Of a stretch of DNA of 64,000 nucleotides, positions 1-11,300 are shown piece after piece. The notes under the pieces were generated by a model. That model searched no databases. It was not told where the DNA came from and worked only from the letters and a program-made list of their open reading frames with translations. The stretch is taken from positions 20,035,195-20,099,194 of the forward strand of contig NC_090250.1 in the NCBI RefSeq assembly GCF_037325665.1, read 5' to 3'. Within the stretch, counting starts at the first letter, position 1. Every line of letters starts with the position of its first letter. The translations under genes were made by a program, and so were the position numbers. The DNA comes from Littorina saxatilis. Lineage: Eukaryota; Mollusca; Gastropoda; Littorinimorpha; Littorinidae.

Positions 1-660
1 GACACTAATGTAAACCTGACCTAAATGTTGTTAGCAGTGTCAAAGCTGTTGAGAGCACCCCAGCCCAGAACTGTCAACGGCTGTTGGGTTTAGAACACAC
101 TCCTTACACTGCTATGAGCTTTGACAACAGGTTATACGCTGATGCAATATCATCTTTATTTTTTTTACCTAAAAAAGCACAACTGTAATCTTCCAATACA
201 ACACTAGTCTTTCATTTTCATCATCAAGATTTGACAACACTAGCATTTCATTGTGTACAAAACTGCATGTTCTGTGTCTGTCACTTGTCAGTCTGTTCAC
301 TTGGTACTTGCAGATATGGATACATATGTACATTATGTTTGCTAAAAGGAGGTTCCTCCCCCATTGCCTCATTTTATTCTTCAGCAAAACACACCTTTTA
401 CAACCCTCCAAATTAAGGCCTTCCCCCTTTAAAGCCCTGCTTTTTCAGACTTTCCGTTTCTAAAAAAACAAAACACATAGATCTGTAATTCGACTTGATT
501 CTTTTAAGACTTGATTCTCTTCGATTTTTTGACAGCCTTGAAACAGGTGGTACCAGTATTGTGTGGTTGTTCCTGCCCTTTAAATCCATTTCTTTCCAGA
601 GAAAATGTGATCACTTGTAACTAATTACCTGCACAATTATAATCATATTAGTAGGTGACA
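1..660. other. Intergenic sequence, no gene recognised
   Basis: No conserved reading frame, RNA gene or repeat structure was recognised here. The short open frames have no recognisable domain. Confidence 0.5.
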
Positions 661-671
661 GTGACGTAGAG

Positions 672-2740
672 GTTACATGCCGAGTCTCAGTGATTATTAA
701 AAATAATGGTCGAAGTTAGCGGATCATGAAAAATGCGAGCTTCAGCGAGCTTTTTCATGACCGCGAACTGAGACCATTATTTTTAATAATCACTGAGACG
801 AGGTATGTAACCTCTTTATTCCTCCTTTCTTCAGTTATTCAAAGAAAAGAGGGGTTTTTGTGCGAAAGTTTGATCGAATCCGATTCACTCAACCAGTCTA
901 CCTGCGCAGGCGATTGAATAATGCGCGGTTGTATAGTTCAGGGAAAATCATTCAATTCTGTCAACACTTCTTGTCAGTTTCCCTGTTTTGGACTAAAATC
1001 AAGTACACAGTTATGTTGTTATTCTGCTGTGGCGGTATGTTTTGGTATCGCTTAGGAAATGTTCTTTCTACGAATGGGACTAGCAGACGAACTTTTGCAC
1101 CCGTGTTCCAACGTTAAAAACTCTATGAAGTTCAGTTTTCTGGGGCAAAATATTGTATGAAACCGCTGTATGTTCTTTAAATTGATGAGATGTGTGCACT
1201 TGGTTGCGTGTGATCTGTTTATAAAATGAAATATTGTCAAAAACTAACCGTCGGATTGCAGTCTTTTGTCCAAGCAACTCAGTTCAGAAAATTTGGAAGG
1301 GGAACTACTCTTATCACTAGACAGAGTACAAGAGTTACTTGCCTTGGAAGTTTGCTTGCACTCATAAGAGATCTAAAGCGAGTTTCTCTGCACTGATCGT
1401 TAGATTTGGATTTAGAAAACAACCAAACTCATGGATTTTATATGGAGATTAATGTGTTCAAGCCTGTAGTTGCTAGTTTAAATGCAGCATGTTTGTATTG
1501 TTTGGTCTAGAGATGTATATTTCGTACATTAGAGCGTTCGGAACTTTTCAATCGCTAAAGTAGTTCCCTCAAAGTCTCGCTCATCAACCTGTGAGCTATC
1601 GAGGATTCAGGCCCGTTCTAGTTAAGTGATTTTGATTGTTGGGTAAGTTAACGAAAAATAACTAACCCTACACGATTACAGAGAGAAAGGAGCAGAGGGC
1701 GGAATAAGCAGAGGGTGGAATAAGTAGAGGTTATATGCCGAGTCTCAGTGATTATTAAAAATAATGGTCCAAGTTAGCGGATCATGAAAAATGCGAGCTT
1801 CAGCGAGCTTTTTCATGACCGCGAACTGAGACCATTATTTTTAATATTCACCGAGACGAGGTATGAAACCTCTTTATTCCTCCTTTCTTCAGTTATTCAA
1901 AGAAAAGAGGAGTTTTTTGTGCGAAAGTTTGATCGAATCCTAATCACCCAACCAGTCTACCTGCGCAGGCGATTGAATAATGCGCGGTTGTATAGTTCCG
2001 TGAAAATGATTCAATTCTGTTAACACTTCTTGTCAGTTTCCCTGTTTTGGACTAAAATCAAGTACACAGTTATGTTATTTTGCTGTGGCGGTAAAGGCAG
2101 ACAGTGTGTGTTCTGTTCATGTTTTGGTATCGCTCAGGAAATGTTCTTTCCTCGAATGTGACTAGCAGACGAAGTTTTACACCCGTGTTCCAACGTTAAA
2201 AACTGTATGAAGTTCAGTTTTCTGGGGCAAAATAGTGTATGAAACCGCCGCATGTTCTTTAAATTGATTAGATGTTTGCATTTGATTGCGTGTGATCTGT
2301 TTATAAAATGAAATATTGTTGAAAACTGACCGTCGGATTGCAGTCTCTTGTCGATGCAGCCGAAATCTGAAAGGGGAACTACTCGTGTCGCTAGACAAAG
2401 TATGAGAGTTACTTGCCTTGGAATCTTGCTAGCGATAAACGATTGTGCACGGCAGATCTGAATTCAGAAAACAACCAAACTCGTGGATTTTATATTCAGA
2501 TTCATGTGTTCAAGCCTGTAGTTCCTGGTTTAAATGCGGTATTGTTTGGTCCAGAAATGTATATTTTGTACATTAGAGTGTTCTGAACTTTTAAGTCGCA
2601 AAAAGTAGATCCACAATGTGTACATTCTCTACCCATGAGCTATCGAGGATTCAGGCCCGTTGTTGGGCAAGTTACCGAAAAATAACTAGCCCTACAAGTT
2701 TACAGAGAGAAAGAAGCAGAGGGGGGAATAAACTACTTTC
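672..2740. repeat. Tandem duplication of a ~1058-bp unit with a foldback head
   Basis: Two diverged direct copies lie side by side (about 672-1730 and 1730-2740). Matching landmarks are offset by 1058 bp: for example the short frame beginning MKNASFSELFHD starts at 726 and again at 1784. Each unit begins with a palindrome of about 140 bp (672-810 and 1730-1868) whose arms contain CTCAGTGATTATTAAAAATA and its reverse complement, with an inner stem CATGAAAAA/TTTTTCATG. The palindrome looks like a MITE end or foldback element. The rest of the unit has no recognisable coding content. The in-frame 60-80 residue ORFs are judged to be by-products of the repeat. Confidence 0.8.
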
Positions 2741-2769
2741 ACATCTCGTCCGGTCCATATATATATAGC

Positions 2770-2985
2770 AAACTAGATGAATACCCGGCTTTGCCGGGTG
2801 GATCGCGAGACAGATTATGCAGCGTGGCAGTTCGCCGGCTTAGAGCACGTGTTGAACATTTTCATCGACCAGTTTGTGCCCGGGGTCCACCTGAATATGC
2901 CCACCAAATTTGATGCAGATCCGTCGAGAACTTTGACAGTGCATCGCGAACAGACACACAGTAGTCGTACCTACCATCTACTGTA
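2770..2985 (+). repeat. Short copy of repeat family A (CCGGGT hairpin head)
   Basis: The copy starts with CTAGATGAATACCCGGC, a small CCGGCTTTGCCGG hairpin. It continues into a shared core (GAGCACGTGTTGAA... GATCCGTCGAGAACTTTG... GCATCGCGAACA) and ends in a CA-rich tail. The core recurs at 3258, 3938, 5610, 5793, 44823 and 45005 on the plus strand and at 6400-6550 on the minus strand. The class of this family is not known to me. Confidence 0.7.
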
Positions 2986-3239
2986 GAGCTTCTGGGTAGA
3001 CACAAAAACACCGGCAAAGCTCCTGACTTTTAATGGTTGCAATGAATAATTACGATGGGAGGGGGAGTATTAGTGGCAATATTTTGAAGATGGGAGGGAT
3101 TTTGTACACGAATTGCAATACTTAGATGTACTACCTGTGCAGAAAAGCGCTGCTTAGATTCGTTTTCGTTGTGTGGCGGAAGTGAAAGAAGTGAAGAAGT
3201 CGAGCCGAAAAAAAAGTGTTTAGTTTCGTAATTCGTATC

Positions 3240-3310
3240 GCGGTTCACCGCGCCGCGCTTAGAGCACGTGTTGAAAAATTTCATCGACCAGTTTGAATGA
3301 CTCGCAAGAG
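3240..3310 (+). repeat. Fragment of repeat family A
   Basis: About 70 bp match the family core from the 'ttcaccgcgcc' segment through GAGCACGTGTTGAA and CATCGACCAGTTTG. The match then stops abruptly. Confidence 0.6.
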
Positions 3311-3449
3311 AGTACAATGCGATGGTGGTTGGTAAGCCATGTTGTTGCTGAAAGAGAAAAGGGCACAGTGTTGAAAGTGATTTGATCTTTTTTTAAGACA
3401 GACACAGAACATGGGGAAAGGTGGTTTATTTTTTCTGTCTTTGGTATGC

Positions 3450-3746
3450 TAAGGCCTAAAAAAAAAAAAAAATAGGTGTGGTTACGGTAACCCGACCTAC
3501 CCTATTTTTAGGGGCCGATCCTATAACTTTTTATTACATTTGTCAACAAAAAAAAAAAACCCGAGTGCAGAAAACGCAATGAAAGCGAAAGCGCTCGGGT
3601 CGCACACTTATTTCCCTGTCAAGTAGGTTTAATTTGTACACATAAGAAAAAAAAGTTTAAAAAAAAAAGTGATTGCCTACCTTCCTACCCTATTTTTTTT
3701 GGCTATGTTACCTTAACCACACCTATTTTTATTTTTTGGCCTAACG
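3450..3746. mobile_element. Foldback MITE, family B copy 1
   Basis: Roughly 295 bp have inverted ends: AGGCCTAAAAAA...ATAGGTGTGGTTACGGTAAC on the left and the reverse complement of the same motif on the right. The middle is A/T-tract rich with a short GC-rich hairpin (GCGAAAGCGCTCGG). A second copy in reverse order lies at 54124-54415, inside OGT. No coding capacity is present, so it is a non-autonomous DNA element. The superfamily is not assigned. Confidence 0.75.
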
Positions 3747-3897
3747 TAGATTCTATACCCCTTTGATTTTCAACTATCGGTAACAGGGATAATAAAGGAT
3801 CTGAACCAATATTGAAAACTCAGCAGGTTTCAAGTAGAAGGGAAGCTACTGCTGCTTCAGCAACCTAACGTTGTTGAATTGCGTAGATTGTTTCCCT

Positions 3898-4075
3898 TGG
3901 CACAGAAGCCGTATCCGCGGTTCACCGCGCCACGCTTAGAGCACGTGTTGAAAATTTTCATCGACCAGTTTGTGCCCGGGGTCCACCTGAATATGCCCAC
4001 CAAATTTGAAGCAGATCCATCGAGAACTTTGGCCGTGCATCGCGAACACACACACACAAGCCGTATATATGTTAC
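3898..4075 (+). repeat. Repeat family A, short copy
   Basis: The core of family A (GAGCACGTGTTGAA to GCATCGCGAACA plus a CA tail and TATATA) abuts the left arm of the palindromic element that starts at 4077. Confidence 0.7.
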
Positions 4076-4566
4076 AGGCAATCCGCGAAGTTAGGAAATT
4101 CGCGTATTTCCTGATTCATTTAGGAAATTCATGTAATTCGTAAACAGCACAGGAAATACATGAATTTCCTAAAATATTTAGGAAATTCACGTATTTCCTA
4201 AAACAAAACGCCAACAATTACATGGATTTCCTGATCTATAAAAACACCCAAAGGAAGGGTGCCAAATACTTGTGTGAAATACTTTTTTCCCCGGACACGT
4301 GAGACTTTTATTATGCACGAACTGTGAACTATTTACGAATTTCCTGAAAAATAAGAGACGATTTGTACACGGACTATGAATTTGTTGTCAATCTGCCAGG
4401 AATTTGAACGAGTGTTCACAAGTTAGTGAAATGTGTTGTTTACTTTAAGTATGCTCGTTTTTTAATCCCAATATGTTCATATGATCAAGTAGTATAATTT
4501 TGTGAATAAATGCCTTTTTTTTAAAAACTGTTTCTCTGTGCCATGGAAGTCTCGCGTGTAAAAACA

Positions 4567-4800
4567 AATGCTGATTCAAGCAGATTTTATTGTGACTGAA
4601 ACAAGATGGCGCAAGTTTACTTGATGATGATTCTTAAAATTTGTTTCCCACAGGAACTAGAGCCTATTAGTATTAGGGACATGAGGTGTTTATGTGCTAA
4701 AAAGTTTACTTTGATTATGCTAATTGTTTTAGTCCAATATGTTCATATGATCGAGAGTAGTACAATTTTTGTGAATAAGTGCATTTTTTAAACTGTGCCA
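4567..4800 (+). repeat. Direct repeat, left copy (partner 5949-6178)
   Basis: About 225 bp starting GATGCTGATTCAAGCAG are repeated nearly exactly at 5949-6178. The pair flanks the 1.05-kb family A copy at 4902-5948. The arrangement looks like a duplication around the insertion or a tandem unit split by it. Confidence 0.75.
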
Positions 4801-4901
4801 TGGAAGTCTCGAGTGTAAAAACAAATGCTGATTTTCCTTTTGTACTGCATTTGTTTAAACTGTTTCACCATGCCATGGAAGTCTCGCGTGTATAAACAAA
4901 C

Positions 4902-5948
4902 TAGAATGAATACCCGCTTCGCCGGGTAGCCGGCAAGAAGTACTTAGAGCCGTACGCCGGCTTCGCCGGGTCCGAACAATGGACCCGCCAAGCTTAGGTC
5001 CCTCCCAGATTCGTGGAATGGGAACCGCACGAAAATGATTCAGTGGCCATAATGCCATTCCTGACCATATCGAGTCCCATCCTTGTCGACGAATGTAACC
5101 GTGTTAATCACCTTTGGAGGCGAACTCCACTCAAACAGGACTGAGCAAGTTAGAGCTTATCTCTAAGCCCTTTTGAACTGTTATGGCTTCACAAAGGAAG
5201 GCCAGTACATAAAATTACACAAAAGCCGCCAGACCACATCACAAACAGAACTGAACAATGCACAGGTGTTGCTCACATAGAGACACACACACACACAAAC
5301 ACAGAGAAGCCGTATCTATAGAGAAATAGATGACAGTGTATTTTTCGCGTGGCTATAAATTGATTCGACCTTTGCACTTTTACAGTGAGGATAATTTACG
5401 GGTCCAATTTACATTCTGGACACTGCGGTGACCTTCTAAAAATAGTAACAGAACGCCGGGAATATCCGAAGATGCCCCCTTCATACTGTAGTGCACCACA
5501 CGAAGGAAGGGAGGTAAACGCTGAAAACATGGAGCAGATGAGAAGATAAGGAAGAGTTACTTATAATGGTGAAATGAACACAAAAACCAAATTCGATTCA
5601 GCGCTGCGCGCTGAGAGCACGTGTTGAAATATCTCATCGATGATATTGTGTCCGGGGTGTAGCTGAATACGGTGTCCAAATTTGAAAAAGATCCACCGAG
5701 AACTTTGGCTTTGGTGTGTCGGTATGGGGGCCCGGGTAGCTGAGGTGGAACCAAAATAGCTGAGGTGGAACCAAAATCGGTTCAGCGCTGCGAGCACGTG
5801 TTGAAATATCTCATCGATGAGGTTGTGTCCGGGGTCTCTCTGAATAAGCCCACCAAATTTGAAGCAGATCCATCGAGAACTTTGGCCGTGCATCGCGAAG
5901 ACACAGATACACACACAGACAGACACAAGTCGTATATATATACAGTAT
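4902..5948 (+). repeat. Repeat family A, long copy (~1.05 kb)
   Basis: It begins CTAGAATGAATACCCGCTT with a CCCGGC/GCCGGG hairpin, includes a CA microsatellite near 5285, carries the family core twice (about 5610 and 5793) and ends in CACACAGACAGACACAAG and TATATA. A very similar copy occurs 39 kb away at 44055-45196 in an OGT intron. Short ORFs within it read the same peptide (such as PSRTLAVHRE) in many copies. This reflects copy number and is not taken as a host gene. Confidence 0.75.
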
Positions 5949-6400
5949 AGATGCTGATTCAAGCAGATTTTATTGTGACTGAAAAAAGATGGCGCAAGTT
6001 TACTTGATGATGATGATTCTTAAAATGTTTGTCACACAGGAACTAGAGCCTATTAGGGACATGAGATGTTTATGTGCTAAAAAGTTTACTTTGATTATGC
6101 TAATTGTTTTAGTCCAATATGTTCATATGATCGAGAGTAGTACAATTTTGTGAATAAGTGCATTTTTTTAAAACTGTTTCCCCATTTTATTAAATAATAA
6201 TTGAATAAATGTAGCAAAATGAAAGGGACTATTTCTCATTTCTTTACAATTTTTGTGCATCGTTTGGGTGTATTTATAGATTAGGAAATCCATGTAATTG
6301 TTGGCGTTTTATTTTAGGAAATACGTGAATTTCCCAACTCTTTTAGGAAATTCATGTATTTCCTAAGCTGTTTAGGAAAAACATGTATCTATATATATAT

Positions 6401-6833
6401 ATATACGACTAGTGTCTGTCTGTTCGCGATGCACGGCCAAAGTTCTCGGTGGATCTTTTTCAAATTTGGACACCGTATTCAGCTACACCCCGGACACAAC
6501 CTCATCGATGAGATATTTCAACACGTGCTCTCAGCGCGCAGCGCTCTGAACCGATTTTTGTTTTGTCGGGATCCACTACCAGTAACTCTTCCTTATCTTC
6601 TCCAGTGTTTTCAGCCGCGATTATCTCCCTTCCTCCGTGTGGCGTCAATCCATATTCCCGTTACTACGTTACTATTTTTAGAAGGTCACTGCACGTTACT
6701 ATTTTTAGAAGGTCTGCAGTGTTTTGCGCGTTTATCTCCTTTTCTTCGTGCGCCAGCGAAGCCGGCGTGCCGGGTCCCAGCCGCAGCCTGGTATTCGGCT
6801 CTACTTCTTCCCGGCGAAGCGGGTAATCATCTA
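6401..6833 (-). repeat. Repeat family A, minus-strand copy
   Basis: Read on the minus strand it starts at the GATTACCCGCTTCGCCGGGA hairpin (near 6825) and ends at the GTCGTATATATA tail (near 6400), with the family core between. It is inserted within the right arm of the palindromic element. Confidence 0.7.
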
Positions 6834-6892
6834 GTTTCCTAAATGAATCAGGAAATAAGCGAATTTCCTAACTTCACGGATTGCCTATATAT

Positions 6893-7600
6893 ATACAGAT
6901 AGAAGCAAAGGGTGCAATGTGTACTTAATATGCCTACCACATGAAATTGAAAGAGGGTCACCTTGGAACAAGATCTATACTCTCATATATGAGTATGTCA
7001 ATAACTGCACATACCAAGAGCAGAGACATTGATTTCCAAGAAGACATTGGACATTTTTCACAGGAATAGCATTCTCTAGCTAATGAAATCGCCCTGTAAT
7101 TTTTTAATAAACTCAGCGGAAAATGATTTCAATGCTTTCATAGTTTCAACAAGTGAAGATTTTACATTGTTTTATTCTAATCAGTTGAACCAAAACATCT
7201 ATTCTTAGATTCCCTCCCAAACTGTGAAACTGAAAGCACTCTGAGAAGGCACTGTTTATAGCACCTTTGTTTACAGACTAGGCGGGAATTCTATGTAGGT
7301 TACAGTGTCACAGGAAATGCACAACCACAAGCCAGCAAAGAAAAAGTTAACGGTAAACAGTTCTGTTGTCAGCACAGAAACGTCAACAGTTCTTAGATCC
7401 CGGGCAACTAGAACCATGGTTACCAATCCGTACTACACCCAGGACTTCTCAATATAAATTAGGATCAAGGCCAAAGAAACTACAATGAACCGTAGCAGAC
7501 GAACTGATTGAGGCTAGGAGTATGGAGGAGCCAATGAGAACGCGAGTCAGTCATTTCACGTGGTCAACACAAGTGATGCGCATAGCAGCTCAAGATTGCG
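6893..7600. other. Intergenic or PRPS-intron sequence, nothing recognised
   Basis: This is ordinary AT-rich sequence. No second PRPS exon could be found on the minus strand between 1 and 7771, so PRPS intron 1 must run past the start of the window. Confidence 0.5.
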
Positions 7601-7771
7601 ATGCACCTGAATAACGACACGACACATCACATAGAGAGAAAAAAACAACAACATCAATCATATAATATATCTAGATTAAAAGACATGGTAATGATTAAGA
7701 TCTCGCAGACACTGCGCGAGCATTTGGGCAATGCCAGTGACCGAAATGAAATGAAAACTTGCTATCCTTAC

Positions 7772-7893
7772 CAACACTCTCCGTTGCTGAATTTTTTCGT
7801 TATGACTTTTCCCAATTCAATCCCCAGACGGTCACAGATCTTTTGGGCAAGATCCGTGTGTGAGGTACCCGCGAAGACCTTGATGTTAGGCAT
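7772..7893 (-). CDS. PRPS: Ribose-phosphate pyrophosphokinase, first coding exon
   Basis: PRPS makes PRPP from ribose-5-phosphate and ATP in the cytosol, feeding purine, pyrimidine and NAD synthesis. The minus strand from 7893 translates to [20 protein letters not shown] followed by [20 protein letters not shown]. This aligns without gaps to the first 40 residues of animal PRPS1/2. The exon is 122 nt and ends with two bases of a Trp codon before a GTAAG donor (7771-7767). The start was chosen at the conserved MPNIK; an in-frame ATG 19 codons upstream (7950) is open but not conserved in the family, so I read it as 5' UTR. Only the N-terminal strand and helix of the first phosphoribosyltransferase-like fold are here; the ATP and PPi loops are outside the window. 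Confidence 0.93.
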
Positions 7894-8253
7894 TCTCCCT
7901 TGTTCTATGAGTGGACCCGAACTCTGCACGCGTGTAGACTTGAGCATCAATCCTTTTCGCGGTTTCGTCGGAGCTGCTGTCCGTGTGGTGTGTGGAGTTG
8001 CGAATGAGTGCGTAAATAATAAAATTATCGACAGCTTTATTTCTTTATTCTCCGCATGAAAAGGAACTCATTTGACTTAAACATATTTTTTTCCATCGAA
8101 TTCGTGAAACAACATTTTTGCATTTATTCTCTCCGAATCTAGATTTTGCGCATGACGTCTGCACGAACCGGAAGTTACTTCATTCTGTGGTTGAAGAGGA
8201 ACAACTTACCATCTCATTCAAAGTTTCTTTCAGGAACCACCCTCCCTGGTAGG
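7894..8253. promoter_or_regulatory. Bidirectional PRPS / UBE2K promoter
   Basis: The two start codons point away from each other and are 360 bp apart, so this segment must hold both 5' UTRs and both start regions. Seen directly: TGCGCATGACG (an NRF1-like and CRE-like stretch, 8147-8157) with TGACGTC at 8153-8159, and an ETS-type CCGGAAGT at 8168-8175. There is no obvious TATA box. An in-frame ATG at 8152 is open to the UBE2K start but overlaps these sites, so it probably lies upstream of transcription. Confidence 0.6.
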
Positions 8254-8316
8254 ATGGCAAACATTGCTGAGCAGAGAATACGGAGAGAATTCAAAGAAGT
8301 CGTTAAAAGTGACGAG
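8254..8316 (+). CDS. UBE2K: UBE2K exon 1
   Basis: This exon encodes the 21 N-terminal residues (helix 1) and ends in phase 0 at GAG|GTAATT. Confidence 0.95.
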
Positions 8317-11300
8317 GTAATTTATTAGAGCCTAGTTTAATAAGTATTCACAAACTAGAATTTGGGTCGTTCTGAAAGTCCTGTTCAGCCAACTGAAGCC
8401 AGAACTTCGGCCCAGTCATCCCGTTGTCATTGACGCACAGAAAGCACCGATTTCTTAATCAATTTAAAACATGTTATATGTTTCACGTTTTGAACGGTAC
8501 ACAACTGTGTTTGGGAGTTTGGCCATGGATGGTTTCTGGGAGCTCCATCGCCTGTTGTCAAACACATGCTTTCAGTTTCAGTTACACTTACAGTTTGAGT
8601 CTTCATGATGGCATTATATATATGAGCCTGTGCCAAAACGTGGTCAGCAAGAAGATACCTACCTTTCAAGAATAATTTCTCTTTATGAAAGCAGCAAGTT
8701 ACTAATAGCACCACTCCTTCTTAAAGTAAACCCTTCAGAGAGATAGTACAGATAATTTCATCAGTTTTTATCAATTGGAAGGTCTTGAAAAGGTTATTAG
8801 AATGCCCCAAAATGACAAAATCCAACACTTTCAAAGTGGGACATTTGACACATAGCTACTTCATTGTTTTGTAAGAGCATGTATGCTCATTGGAAATTAA
8901 ATTTCTTGATTGTATTTCTTAGGAGTGTTTTGAGGATTTGCTCAAATGAGTTTGCACCCAAACAATCTTTGAATATTTATGAAATATTTGAGTTTTAAAA
9001 GTGGCGTGTCAACTGTAACGGTTCATGTCCTAAATTTCTCAAATTTAAGACTGCAATTTTCTTATTTAATTATATATTTGATAGCTTTCAGTACATTAAC
9101 ATCAAGAAAAGAGCCTTTACATTGAAGCGTCATGACAAAAGAAAAACTCAGATGCGAACACTGATCTCAAATTTAGATCAGTGCTCGCGAAAACCATATG
9201 GGAGATAACTCTGTATTTTTGTTTTGATAGATTCGTGTAGGACTGTAGCCGAACTCATTTTGACCTGAGTTCAGGATGCTAGTTTATTATGTTGCTTAGA
9301 ATTGGCCTTGGGTTTACACTTTTGATTAGAACTGGATTTTGAAATGTTCGCTTGAGTTACTTACTTAATTCAAGTTAATTGGCAAAAGTTTTGGTAAGGG
9401 TTTGATGTGAATGTATTTGAAGTAAAATTGAACATTTTTGCTCTCTCCATGAATAGGTTGCAGCATGTAACATCAGGGTTGAACTGGTCAATGACACATA
9501 CACACACCTACGGGGAGAAATCATGGGGCCACCAGACACACCATATGAAGGCGGACGCTTTCAGCTGGAAATCAAGATCCCTGAGACCTACCCTTTCAAT
9601 CCTCCACTTGTGAGTATCTGAAGGTGTTTCAGTATTCTGACTATTCATGCTGTTATTTCACATCAATCAATCTTTTTTAATCATCTTTTTTGGGGGGGAC
9701 AAAATTCACTTGTCACGTCTGTAGGGATGGCCGGATCGCTGGCGGCGAAACAGCTTTCAGTTGTACTGTGCAGATTCAAAGCCATAAATACTGCAATTAC
9801 AGAAACTTCTGTCATCTGCAAAAACACCTCCATGTTTTAGTGACTTGAGAACGAGGTTCCTATTTTGGACAATTTTTTTTTCATTTGTGCTGCGCCGGGC
9901 TGTTTCTACTTTCGCTACTGATTCCAAATCTGCATGTAATTGGTTACCATGTTGGTGTACTAAGTCAAATGTCTGCCTTTCAGCGGAATTGTATTGACTG
10001 GAACGGGTTGCCATGTTGGTGTACAAAGTCAAATGTCTTGACTTTCAGAGGAATTGTATTGACTGGAACGGGTTGCCATGTTGGTGTGCAAAGTCAAATG
10101 TCTGACTTTCAGGGGAATGTTAATGACTGGGATGGGTTGCCATGTTGGTGTACTAAGTCAAATGTCTGACTTTCAGGGGAATTGTATTGACTGGAATGGG
10201 TTGCCATGTTGGTGTACAAAGTCAAATGTCTGACTTTCAGGGGAATTGTATTGACTGGAATGGGTTGCCATGTTGGTGTACTAAGTCAAATGTCTGACTT
10301 TCAGGGGAATTGTATTGACTGGAATGGGTTGCCATGTTGGTGTACAAAGTCAAATTTCTGACTTTCAGGGGAATTGTATTGACTGGAATGGGTTGCCATG
10401 TTGGTGTACAAAGTCAAATGTCTGACTTTCAGGTGAAATTTCTGACGAAGATCTGGCATCCAAACATCAGCTCAGTAACAGGTGCCATCTGCCTGGACAT
10501 CTTAAAAGACCAATGGTATGTGTTCTAGCTATCATATACATGGGTGTTACTCTTCCGGCTTTTGCCGGATTTCCGGTTTTTGAAAAAATCTGAAGCCGGA
10601 AATTCCGGTTTTCCGTTTCGTTTCGCAAAGTTGAAATAACGAGCAGCGGTTCCGATCCGACTTTTGACACCGGTTCGCGTGCTTTCTCGGTTCGCTCCCT
10701 TGGATTTGCCGCCATCTTGCTTATTATGATTTGGTTTCGTCGGTGTCCAGAAACTTTCTTTCAAACTTGAGCATTTTGCTCGATCAAAATGCCTTACATC
10801 AGTAATGATGTCGATCCTTCTAAACTTGAACAACTAGAGGAAGGTGTTACAAACAAGTGGAGGTGGGAATGGTTGGGAAAGGGGGGAAACGTGCTGCTTT
10901 ACAGAGAGTGCAGGAGACATTCGTTCCTTCTTCAAAAAGCCTCGCATGGATACATTATAGGACTCAGATCAGAAGCAGTGTTTGTGTGTGGCTTTGATAA
11001 TGCCACTGAACTCAAGAAAACGCGGGATGCCTTGTTTCTTGTCAGACATTTTTCGAATGCTAGAATTTTTTTTGAATTATTGACGGTGATTTTGCTTGGT
11101 TGATTGGGACAGTAAAGTATCCCATTTGTATTATTTTTGTGGACTTTTTTTGTTTCTGCTTCTTTTCTTCTTGTATGGTTTCTGACTGTGAAAATGCTGG
11201 AAATGGCCACTATATGCTTTCATTTTGGCAAATTTGCTTCAGCTTCAGGGGGGCAACGCCCCCCTGAACCCCCCAACGGGGCGCTGCCCCTGTGCCCCGC

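Larger units (their letters stand above)
4077..6885. mobile_element. Palindromic element with TTAGGAAAT arms, interrupted by other repeats
   Basis: The left arm (4077-4275) begins GGCAATCCGCGAAGTTAGG. Its reverse complement closes the element at 6835-6885, and further inverted similarity covers 6240-6400. Both arms consist of repeated TTAGGAAATnC / GnATTTCCTAA motifs, so the whole is an inverted-repeat element. Two copies of repeat family A, one on each strand (4902-5948 plus, 6401-6833 minus), sit inside it and explain its present 2.8-kb length. No transposase is seen. Confidence 0.65.

Noticed and set aside
1-7767. Further PRPS exons on the minus strand
   Set aside because: I looked for the expected continuation (VEIGESVRGEDVYIVQ and later motifs) and found none; the next exon must be outside the window.
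7601-8059. 152-codon plus-strand frame
   Set aside because: It is antisense to the conserved PRPS first exon and has no recognisable content.
9947-10432. CRISPR-like regular repeats
   Set aside because: The units are contiguous with no unique spacers, and the genome is eukaryotic; it is a tandem satellite.
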